A stretch of DNA of 64,000 bases from Lysinibacillus capsici (GTDB lineage Bacteria; Bacillota; Bacilli; Bacillales_A; Planococcaceae), in the NCBI RefSeq assembly GCF_003367505.1, contig NZ_PXXX01000003.1, forward strand, positions 42,350 through 106,349, in the 5' to 3' direction. This document shows, piece by piece, positions 45,897-55,300 of this stretch. Under the pieces are notes generated by a model. That model had not been told where the DNA came from. It did no database searches and worked only from the letters and a program-made list of their open reading frames with translations. Both the position numbers and the translations under genes were made by a program. The number at the start of each line of letters is the position of its first letter. Position 1 is the stretch's first letter.

Positions 45897-48881
45897 ATGA
45901 AAATTCAATTTGATGATTTAACGTATCAAACGGATGCGATTAATGCAGTATTAGGTGTATTTGAAGGGCAGCAAATTCGTAAATCGGAGTTTACCATTAT
46001 GGATCAAGATGCACAGGGCAAGCTTTTTGGCGAAAAAGGGGTCGGCAATAAAATCGATATTTCCATCAGTAAGCTTCTTCAAAATGTGCAGCAGCTCCAA
46101 ATTAACCAAGGTATCCCGATTGCAAAGGATATTCCCGGCGCATTCCCTCAATTTAATATTGAAATGGAAACAGGTACTGGTAAAACGTTTGTTTATTTGA
46201 AATCAATTTTAGAAATGAATCGTAAATACGGATTCACGAAGTTTATCATTGTTGTCCCTTCTGTTGCGATTAAAGAAGGGGTAATGAAAACGCTTGAAAT
46301 GACACGCCAATATTTTAAAACACAAATGCAAGGTCAAGTGTACCGTTCATTTATGTATGATAGTTCACAGTTAAATGATGTACAGGCCTTCGCAACAAGT
46401 GATGATGTGGAAATTATGGTTATTAACATTCAAGCCTTTTCAAAAAGTACGAAAAACAATGACAACATGAATATTATTTATCGTAATGATATGGATGCGC
46501 TGTACGGTATTGCACCAATTGAATTAATCGCTGAAACAAATCCAATCGTTATTATTGATGAGCCACAAAGCGTGGATAATACGGAAAATGCACAGGCAGC
46601 CATTGCAGCATTAAATCCATCTGTTGCTTTCCGTTTTTCTGCAACTCATAAAAACAAAAGTTACCCCTTAATTTATAAGCTTGGTCCCTTAGAAGCCTAT
46701 CAACAAAAGCTTGTAAAACAAATTGAGGTAGCGGGTATTAAACGTTCGATTGATGGTAACGAGGCGTACTTAAAGTTAGTGAGCATTAAGGCAACGGCTA
46801 AAACGATTACGGCAACTGTTGAAATGCTTGTAAAAAATAAAACAGATATTGAAAAGAAAGAAATTAAGCTCAAGCAAGGTGATGATTTATATATAAAGTC
46901 CAAGAGAATTGCTGCATATGAATCAGTTGGCTTTGTGAAGGATATTTCAGCGGAACCAGGCAATGAATATATCGAGTTTTCAGGTGAACCTTCAATGATT
47001 CGTTTAAGCCAATCACAAAATGAAGATTTAGAAATTAAGCGTGGTCAAATTCGAAAAACGATTGAAGAACATTTAAATAAAGAATTGAAGCTCAACGATC
47101 AAGGTATTAAAGTATTAAGTTTATTCTTTATCGACAATGTAGCAAATTACCGCCAGTATGATGATGAAGGCAATGAGCTACTTGGCATTTATGGTCAAAT
47201 TTTTGAAGAGGAATACAAAGATGCCTTAAAGTCCTCTAAATATAAAAAGCTTCGTGATTATGAGGTATCTGTGCAAGAGATTCATAATGGCTACTTCTCA
47301 ATTGATGGCAAAAAGAAAGTAAAAAATACATCTGGATCGTCAAAAGAGGATGAGACAACATACAATATCATCATGAAAAATAAAGAAGATTTATTGACGA
47401 TGTATGATGAGACGAAGGGCAAAACAAAAGCCGCGCATAAGTACCGCTTTATTTTCTCGCACTCTGCTTTAAAAGAAGGATGGGACAACCCAAACGTCTT
47501 TCAAATTTGTACGTTAATTGAGTCTACGGACACAATTACAAAGCGCCAAAAAATAGGACGCGGGCTTCGTATTGCGGTTAATCAAGACGGCGAACGTGTA
47601 CCGGGCTTTGAGGTCAATACATTAACGGTGATGGCGAACGAAAGCTATGATGAATTTGCGAAAGGTTTGCAAACTGAATACGAAGAAGAAGGTATGGAAT
47701 TTGGTCTCTTTAAACAAGATATTTTCAGTTCATTAGTCATCGAAGTCGATGAACATACTGGCATCAAAACGCCTCTTGGACACGAAAAGTCAGAGCAGCT
47801 TGTCGCTTATTTAAAAGAGCAAAAGTACATTGATGAGAAGCATAAAGGGACGGTAGCACTCGCTAAAGCGATCAAAGAGGAAACATTTGATATTCCAGAA
47901 GCGTTTAAAGAGCTTGCGCCTGACATGAAAGAAAAAATCATCGAAGCAATTGAATTAAAATTTAATGTTGAAAAAATCGAGATTAAAGATAATGATAAAA
48001 AGGAAAGTGTGAAGCTAAACAAAGAAGCACTTTCTGGCCCATTTTTAGAGCTATGGGAACGCATTAAATATAAAACGAATTATACGATTCATTTAGATTC
48101 GGACAAGTTCATTAAACAAGCTGCGGAAAAATTAAATGATGAGCTAATCGTTCGTATAAATAAGCTAGAATTTGAACGCCACAAAATTGAAACTACTGAG
48201 GCCGGCATATCAACGGTTATGGAAGAATCGACAGTATTTGCAACGACTGAGCGAGAATATGTAAAAGCGCCAGATATTTTAACTTTCTTACAAAATGAAA
48301 CGAAAATAAAACGTAAAACGTTAATTCAAATTTTAAAAGATAGTGGCACGTTATCTGATTTCAAACGCAATCCTCAAACTTATATGATGGAAACGTCTCG
48401 GATTATCAATGCAGCTAAGCGTATGGCAATGGTGGATGGCATTAAATACGAAAAATCAGTAGGCGATGAATTGTATGATCAATCGCTATTTATTAAAGAA
48501 GAAATTGAAACTTATAGCGATAACATTGTACCTGTAAGTAATAATCGTTCGCCATACGATCATATTATTGTTGATTCATCCGTAGAAAGGGAATTCGCAG
48601 TGGCCTGTGAGCAAGATGCAAATGTGAAGTTTTATATTAAGCTACCTGCTGAGTTTAAAATTAAGACACCGCTCGGAATGTACAATCCTGATTGGGCATT
48701 AGCGCTTGAAAAGGATGGTAAAGATCATTTGTACTTCATCGTAGAAACAAAAGGAAGCATTGCCGCAGAAGATTTACGTCCAACTGAATTAGCTAAAATT
48801 CGTTGTGGTGAGAAGCATTTTGCTGCAATTGAAACAGGAATTACATTTAAAAAAGCAACACAATTACAGGAAGTTTACTAA
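45897..48881 (+). CDS. res: Type III restriction helicase-nuclease (Res)
   Basis: The 994-aa protein has Walker A ETGTGKTFVY (Lys96), DEPQ box (Asp221) in IIIDEPQSVDN, FSATHKNK, helicase C motif DNPNVFQICTLIESTDTITKRQKIGRGLR and a C-terminal PD-(D/E)xK-like nuclease (NPDWALALEK...FIVETKG; Asp932, Glu950, Lys952). These are the hallmarks of type III Res subunits. All catalytic residues look intact. It begins 12 bases after mod and is followed by a PC4-like gene after another 12 bases. Confidence 0.92.
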   Translation: MKIQFDDLTYQTDAINAVLGVFEGQQIRKSEFTIMDQDAQGKLFGEKGVGNKIDISISKLLQNVQQLQINQGIPIAKDIPGAFPQFNIEMETGTGKTFVYLKSILEMNRKYGFTKFIIVVPSVAIKEGVMKTLEMTRQYFKTQMQGQVYRSFMYDSSQLNDVQAFATSDDVEIMVINIQAFSKSTKNNDNMNIIYRNDMDALYGIAPIELIAETNPIVIIDEPQSVDNTENAQAAIAALNPSVAFRFSATHKNKSYPLIYKLGPLEAYQQKLVKQIEVAGIKRSIDGNEAYLKLVSIKATAKTITATVEMLVKNKTDIEKKEIKLKQGDDLYIKSKRIAAYESVGFVKDISAEPGNEYIEFSGEPSMIRLSQSQNEDLEIKRGQIRKTIEEHLNKELKLNDQGIKVLSLFFIDNVANYRQYDDEGNELLGIYGQIFEEEYKDALKSSKYKKLRDYEVSVQEIHNGYFSIDGKKKVKNTSGSSKEDETTYNIIMKNKEDLLTMYDETKGKTKAAHKYRFIFSHSALKEGWDNPNVFQICTLIESTDTITKRQKIGRGLRIAVNQDGERVPGFEVNTLTVMANESYDEFAKGLQTEYEEEGMEFGLFKQDIFSSLVIEVDEHTGIKTPLGHEKSEQLVAYLKEQKYIDEKHKGTVALAKAIKEETFDIPEAFKELAPDMKEKIIEAIELKFNVEKIEIKDNDKKESVKLNKEALSGPFLELWERIKYKTNYTIHLDSDKFIKQAAEKLNDELIVRINKLEFERHKIETTEAGISTVMEESTVFATTEREYVKAPDILTFLQNETKIKRKTLIQILKDSGTLSDFKRNPQTYMMETSRIINAAKRMAMVDGIKYEKSVGDELYDQSLFIKEEIETYSDNIVPVSNNRSPYDHIIVDSSVEREFAVACEQDANVKFYIKLPAEFKIKTPLGMYNPDWALALEKDGKDHLYFIVETKGSIAAEDLRPTELAKIRCGEKHFAAIETGITFKKATQLQEVY

Positions 48882-48893
48882 GGGGTATTGAGC

Positions 48894-49109
48894 ATGGCTG
48901 AAATTAAGTATGAAGTAGTCGAACACATCGGTGTTTTATCAGAATCAGCAAAGGGTTGGAAGAAAGAGTTGAACCGTATTAGCTGGAATGGAAATGCACC
49001 GAAGTTCGATATCCGCGAATGGGCGCCTAACCGTGAGAAGATGGGGAAGGGTGTTACATTGTCGGAGGAAGAGTTTAACGAACTGAAATTATTATTGAAG
49101 AATTTGTGA
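48894..49109 (+). CDS. PC4/YdbC-like single-strand DNA-binding protein
   Basis: The 71-aa protein (IKYEVVEHIGVLSESAKGWKKELNRISWNG, PKFDIREWAP, KMGKGVTLSEEEFNELK) matches the YdbC/PC4 family, whose dimers bind single-stranded nucleic acid. ATG 48894 is 8 bases from AAGGGG; TTG 48888 is too near. It is the last gene of the operon, 12 bases after res, and a terminator follows. Chromosomal homologues exist in Firmicutes, but here it travels with helicase-nuclease genes, suggesting it handles single strands they expose. Confidence 0.85.
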   Translation: MAEIKYEVVEHIGVLSESAKGWKKELNRISWNGNAPKFDIREWAPNREKMGKGVTLSEEEFNELKLLLKNL

Positions 49110-49121
49110 AATAAGAACTTT

Positions 49122-49154
49122 AAGCATACTGATTTATGTCAGTATGCTTTTGTT
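49122..49154 (+). terminator. Terminator ending the DISARM/type III operon
   Basis: AAGCATACTGA (49122-49132) and TCAGTATGCTT (49139-49149) form a perfect 11-bp stem with a 6-nt loop, followed by TTGTTTT. Confidence 0.88.
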
Positions 49155-49221
49155 TTACAAATATTACTATATAATTAAGTGAATAGTATTATATATCTAT
49201 GAAATAAGGGTGTGAATTTTA

Positions 49222-52200
49222 TTGGAGATAGAAGTTGGTAGCCAAGTACAATTAATTACTACGCAACAAGTTGGTGTTGTTATAGACATTATTGAAAGAC
49301 GCGGGCAATATTTATATAAAGTATCTGTTGATGGCAATATTAAAACAATGCAATCTAAATTTTTTGAATTTTTCGTTAATGAGGAAGTGTTAATTTATAA
49401 AGAAATAGACGAGGCTCGTTACGGTAACTTGCGTGATTTTGAAATTTTTCAAACATGGACTCGATTAAGGAAGCCCTATGAAGGAAATTTATACAGTTAT
49501 TTAAATAGTAAAACAGTTTTTAATCCGTTTCAATTTAAGCCGTTGTTAAAGTTTTTGCAAGGGCAATCGATGGAAAGGTTATTTATTGCAGATGAGGTGG
49601 GTGTCGGCAAGACGATCGAAAGTGGCATTATTATTACCGAAATGCTTGCGCGAAAAAAAATTCGTTGGCAAAAGCCCGTCATCGTTATTTGTCCAAACAT
49701 TTTAGGGCCGAAATGGCAAAAAGAAATGCGTGATCGATTTAATTTGACCTTTCAATTGCACAATAAGGATTCCTTTAAGTTGTTGTTAAAAAACATTGAG
49801 ACTAATCAGCTCCAACCACATCAAATGTTCCATATTGTTAGTATGCAAATGTTAAGAAGTGAGGAAATGCTATTGCAATTAGAGGAACTGAATAGCCAGA
49901 TACAAGAAGCGATTTGGTCTCTAGTTATTATAGATGAGGCACATCATATGAGGAATAGTGGGACGAATAGTAACCGCTTAGGACATTTGATAAGTACTTT
50001 AAGTGAAATGCTCGTCATGCTTTCTGCAACACCATTAAATTTAAAAGACGAGGATTTATTTCAACTCATGCATATTTTAAATCCTTATCTGTACCCTGAT
50101 ATTCAATCGTTTTCAGCGCTAATTGAACCAGTAAAAATATTGAATCGATTCATGCAGGACCTTCTACTTAGTGATATATCGCAATTTTCATCCATGCAAT
50201 CTCAAATGTTAGAAATAGATAAGAAGATGAATGGTTTGTTTATGAAGCATGAGCAAATGCAGCAATTATATCGAAAATTGGGTAGAAATATTCCGTTCCA
50301 GCCTAAGGAAATAGCCCAGTTTGAAAAAATTCTGAAATTGTTTAATCCTTTAGAAGCAAGTTTTACAAGAACATTAAAAAAAGAGGCCTTTGAACAAGTC
50401 GTGGTAAGGGATGTTATGAAAGTTCCTATTTATTTTACACAAGAAGAAAATGAAATTTACGAAGAAATTATCGCCTTTGCAACTGAACAATATCAATTTA
50501 GGGGTGGTCATCCAAGTGCAATAGGATTTGTAACTAATTTACCACGAAGAATGGCAACTAGCTGTTTACCTGCAATGAAAGAGTATTTAACTAGAGGGTT
50601 TTTAACAGGGAAAATCGATTTTAATGAATCGCTTGAAGATATTGAAGATGATTCTATGTTTGATTATGACATTTTACCTCAACATTTACTGACTCGTTCT
50701 CAAGAAATTTGCAGAAAAATTGATGCTCTAGTTACAGACACAAAATACGACCAATTACTGATAACGATTAATCGTTTATTTGAAGTTTTAGAAAATAAGC
50801 AAATAATCATTTTCTCATTTTTTACGAAAACAATTGATTATTTAAGAAAACGCTTAGAAGCAGATGGTTTTTCAGTTGGTGTGATTACAGGACAAACACC
50901 TTTAGTAGAAAACGGTGGTCATCTAGGGCGTTATGAAATTATTGAAAATTTTAAGCAAAAGAAATTTAATATTCTACTTGCAAGTGATGTTGGTGGAGAA
51001 GGTTTAGATTTTCAGTTTTGTCAGGCGATGTTAAATTATGATTTACCTTATAATCCAATGAAAATTGAACAACGTATAGGACGTATTGATCGTTTTGGTC
51101 AGCAAGCTGAAAAAGTGTTTGTAGCTAATATGTATCTAGCAAATACGGTTGATGAGCGAATATATGAATTATTGTATGAACGAGTAAACCTAATCCATGA
51201 GAGTATTGGAATGTTTGAACCCATTATAGGAAAAGAAATTGAGGATCTGCAACAAGACTTAATAAAAGGTTCATTAACTGAAGCTCAACAGCAGGAAAAA
51301 ATGAAAACATTACTACTAGCTGTAGAGAAGGCCAAAATTGAAAAAGAACAGTTTGATTTACAAAGAAATGATTTATATGGGGATGATTCATTTAATTCCA
51401 TCATAAGTGGGATTACTAAAAGAAATGACTTTTTAACACCTAGGGATGCAGCCAAAATCACAGCCTTTTATCTTGATATGAACAATATCGAATTTGAATG
51501 GCTGGACGCTGAGCGGCTTAAATTTACATTAACATCCACTCTATTGGAGCAGTTAACAACATTTTTAAGGAAGCCAGGAAATGAAGGGCATCAAGAAGAA
51601 ATGGCTTCGATATTAAAGAGTAAAAAACTTATTTTTCAATTCAATGGGAGTAAGTACAATGAATTACTAGAAGTTTTTATACCAATTACAGGGTTCTGGA
51701 TTCGATTTGTATTAGCCGAGTTAGAAAATAGGTCCGCTTTATATCGTGTATTTAAATTTGCTGTCACTTCAAAGGACATTGGTCTGGAAGTAGGAAATTA
51801 TTGTATGCCAATTTTTAATATTGAGGTGAGCGGTGTTCATGAATTAAATCATATTGGAATTGTGCCAGTTTGTGAGCAATCAGGTATAGCAGTTGATGTT
51901 GATTTTCTAGAATTTAGTAAACAATTGTCTAATACTAAAGAAATAGAAAATCTGGGTTTGAATTTCTTTACACCTGATGAAGCGATAGCGGAAGGTCAAT
52001 TTGTGATAGAAGAATTTATGGGAAATTATCTCGGAGAAATTCAGTTTGAGCAATCAATATTAATTGAAACCCGTATTCAAGCAATCGAATTAGGCTGTCA
52101 AACACGTGTCAAGCGTCTTGAACAAACACTTAACGATTATCTTGTAAGCGGGCGAGCGGATGAAAGATATTTAAGAATGTTAAATGGTCAAATAGAAAAT

Positions 52201-52308
52201 GAAAAAAATAGGGCAAATGAGAAAATTAGATCATTAAAGGGAAGTCAACAAATTGCATATACAACACAATTAATCGGGCTAATCGATCTTGTAGTGAAGG
52301 GAGAATAA
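49222..52308 (+). CDS. DrmD-like SNF2-family helicase
   Basis: The 1028-aa protein starts at TTG 49222. It has a small N-terminal beta domain (about 1-55, VGSQVQLITTQQVGVVIDI), the SNF2 ATPase with LFIADEVGVGKTIESG (Lys130), IIDEAHHMRN (DEAH, Asp238), MLSATPLNL, and C-terminal ILLASDVGGEGLDFQFC with EQRIGRIDRFGQ. The part after about 640 is helical and not recognised. It is like DrmD of class 1 DISARM and other HepA-type translocases. The next gene starts 4 bases after its stop, so the pair is one unit. Confidence 0.8.
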   Translation: MEIEVGSQVQLITTQQVGVVIDIIERRGQYLYKVSVDGNIKTMQSKFFEFFVNEEVLIYKEIDEARYGNLRDFEIFQTWTRLRKPYEGNLYSYLNSKTVFNPFQFKPLLKFLQGQSMERLFIADEVGVGKTIESGIIITEMLARKKIRWQKPVIVICPNILGPKWQKEMRDRFNLTFQLHNKDSFKLLLKNIETNQLQPHQMFHIVSMQMLRSEEMLLQLEELNSQIQEAIWSLVIIDEAHHMRNSGTNSNRLGHLISTLSEMLVMLSATPLNLKDEDLFQLMHILNPYLYPDIQSFSALIEPVKILNRFMQDLLLSDISQFSSMQSQMLEIDKKMNGLFMKHEQMQQLYRKLGRNIPFQPKEIAQFEKILKLFNPLEASFTRTLKKEAFEQVVVRDVMKVPIYFTQEENEIYEEIIAFATEQYQFRGGHPSAIGFVTNLPRRMATSCLPAMKEYLTRGFLTGKIDFNESLEDIEDDSMFDYDILPQHLLTRSQEICRKIDALVTDTKYDQLLITINRLFEVLENKQIIIFSFFTKTIDYLRKRLEADGFSVGVITGQTPLVENGGHLGRYEIIENFKQKKFNILLASDVGGEGLDFQFCQAMLNYDLPYNPMKIEQRIGRIDRFGQQAEKVFVANMYLANTVDERIYELLYERVNLIHESIGMFEPIIGKEIEDLQQDLIKGSLTEAQQQEKMKTLLLAVEKAKIEKEQFDLQRNDLYGDDSFNSIISGITKRNDFLTPRDAAKITAFYLDMNNIEFEWLDAERLKFTLTSTLLEQLTTFLRKPGNEGHQEEMASILKSKKLIFQFNGSKYNELLEVFIPITGFWIRFVLAELENRSALYRVFKFAVTSKDIGLEVGNYCMPIFNIEVSGVHELNHIGIVPVCEQSGIAVDVDFLEFSKQLSNTKEIENLGLNFFTPDEAIAEGQFVIEEFMGNYLGEIQFEQSILIETRIQAIELGCQTRVKRLEQTLNDYLVSGRADERYLRMLNGQIENEKNRANEKIRSLKGSQQIAYTTQLIGLIDLVVKGE

Positions 52309-52312
52309 ATAG

Positions 52313-55300
52313 ATGCAAAATCCAGCCGAGTTTGAATCGAAATTAAGGCAATTAGAAGAACAATTTTTTGAAGCAAAACCTGGTAAAGAGGCCCTTGAAT
52401 TTTTAAGAATTCGAAGGGAATTTGAAAGTCATGTTCCAGGCTATATGAATTCACTAAAAGTTTTATCAGATACAACTTATGAGGATAGAAAGCACTTTTT
52501 ATTAGAGCTTATTCAAAATGCAGACGATGCAACTTATGATACACAACCAGCTATTCATTTTAAAATTTATAATGATTATTTTGCGATTTCATATAATGAA
52601 TCTGGATTTAGTATGCAAGATATTTTTGCAATTACTGATACAGGTGGATCTACGAAGACAACGAGTAAACTAGGTGCAAATTCATTCATTGGTGAGAAGG
52701 GTATTGGGTTTAAATCCGTCTTTGCTTTAGCTAAAGAAGTTCATATACATAGTGGACCATGGCATTTTAAATTAGATAATAAATCCTATATAGTGCCTAC
52801 TATTCTTGAAAATGAATCATTTACAGAGGGTACAGAGTTAAAGGTATATTTCAAAGAAAGCGAAAGTATTGAAATTATTGCGGATGAATTAAGAAAACTT
52901 TTGTCGGAGAGATTGGAATCATTTTTATTTTTACAACAGCTGACCCATTTTATTTTGAGTGATTATCGAAGTAACGAAACAAAAACATATACGTTAAATA
53001 TTGAGAAAAATTCAGACCTCATAAAATTAACTGCAGAACCAGTAGGTATTGAACGACAATATTTAGTTTACGAGGATGAACTAGAATTTTCACCTGATTT
53101 AGTAAAGTCTCGTTGGGAACGCTTAACAGCTGATAAACCGCTGAAACGAACACTGAAGATGGCTGTATTACTAAATGCATACAATCTCGGAATAGAAGAA
53201 GGAAGGTTATTTTGCTATTTACCGACAGAAGTAACTTTACCAGTACCAATATTTCTACAAGTTGATGGACATTTAAAGGCCGATCGAGAGCGATTGCATG
53301 ATCCGCAGGCAAATGAATGGAATCGGTATTTATTAGAATATTTACCAACATTTTTTAAAAAAGCATATTCACAATTACGTTTTAATAACTCAATACAATA
53401 TTCATTTCCAGATTTAATACCTATTCAGAAAGGCGGATCGCAGCTTGCACCAGTCCTTGAACGTTTTATGGAAATATTGAAGGAAATGGAATGGGTTAAG
53501 ACTAGCTCAGGATGGAAAACACCTAAACAAACGGTATTAGCTACACCGCTATGGTCTGATATGTTTAGTAAAGATGATTCTCTACAAGGTCACGCAGAGA
53601 AAAGTATTTATCGATCATTTATTTCTGAGGATTGGCAAGGAATTTCACGGTGGGAACCTGTTTGGAAATTTTATAAAATTGAAGAAATTGATATTACCCA
53701 AAGCGTAATTACCTTAGAAAAGAGGCCGCTAAGTTCAGAAATTTTGGGAGATGCTTCTTTATTAACTAAACTGTATCAAAAACTGTACGATGGCATTCGA
53801 TCTTATTATTCATGGAGTGATATAAGAAGCAGAATAAAAAATGCATTGATTTTTCCAATTGAGAATCAGGGCTTTAAAGCATTTTTCCAATTAAAAAATG
53901 CTTCTAAAATTTATTGGCTTTCAAACCGAATGAGAAGAAATCATGGTTTGCATTTAATTAATGATATAGCAATTATCGATTATAATTATACAATGCAACC
54001 AACTTCCATAGATGAGCCTGAACAGCAGCTGATAGCAAAACGAAATGAAGCATTAAGAATGTTATTGAAAGAAATAAAAGTGGAAGAATTGAATGAGGAT
54101 ACAATTTTGCGATCTATTCAAATCCCATATTTAACGAGGCAATATGAAAAATGGACTAGAGAAATTGTAGATAATCGTATTCAAGTGTTGTTCACTGTAT
54201 TTGACGCTTATCGCGCGAAAAGGTCAAGTAAGGATGAAAATTATTTGAAAGTATTGGCAGAGCTTCGGGAGATGAAGGTTCTTGTTGATAATAAGTACAT
54301 GAAAAAACTTTCAAATGTGATTTTACCAATTAAATTGCAGCTGAAAAATGGTGACGACGCTTACAATAATTCGGGATTAATTGAATTTGAATTGCCAGGA
54401 TATTGGTATATACCCGAATCAAAAATTGAACAAAGCGGTGAACGATTAGACCAGTATTATATGGAAATTCGGGACTTTCTAGTTTCATGTGGTATTGCTA
54501 ATAGTCCTCAATTCTTTTTCAAAGAAATGAAATATGATACTGCTGCTGATTTTTATAATGCTAATCCTAAGCTATTTGGAGATTGGAAAGAAAAAAATAG
54601 TAACGATTATACTAGTAGAAACTCGATTACTTTACAAAATGTTATTTTAGATCAAGCAACTAGAGAGCTATTTATAAATGAAAAAGCAACAATTGAAGTC
54701 GAACAGCGTTTATATCAGGTATGGCAAAAAAATTATTTAAATCACATCGGCTATATTGAAGGTAGTAACTATAACGAGCCGACACCACCTGGTTTTTTAA
54801 AAACAATGTACCATAGACAAAGGTCGGAAAAGAAATTACTGCTGGAAGATGATCTTTGGGGTGGATTGGATTCTTATTTTATTCCGTTAACTACTGAAGA
54901 TGAACGATTAACGAATGCTTCAAAAGCATTCCGATTAAAATCCGTTAGAGGTTTAAATAAGGCGTTGGATTTTTGGGATATTGTGCATGAAAGTCCAACA
55001 AAATATAACACTTTCTATTTAGAAACTTTAAAAGTGAAAAAACTTGCTATAAAAGAAATTAATCAAGCATGGCGAGTAGCAACACCTGAACAATGGGACG
55101 ATTTATTTGCAGCTACAAATGAACTTGCAAATAATCAAGTTGACTTAACAGAATTGCGAATTATTGATAAAAATACTCGACAATTGAGATCGATTTTTGA
55201 TTTTAAGCTAGGAGCAGAAATTAATGAAGCAACACCTTATATAGAGCAACAATATGGAACAGTTGGTAGGTCGTTAGGCGAAAAACTACAATTACAAATG

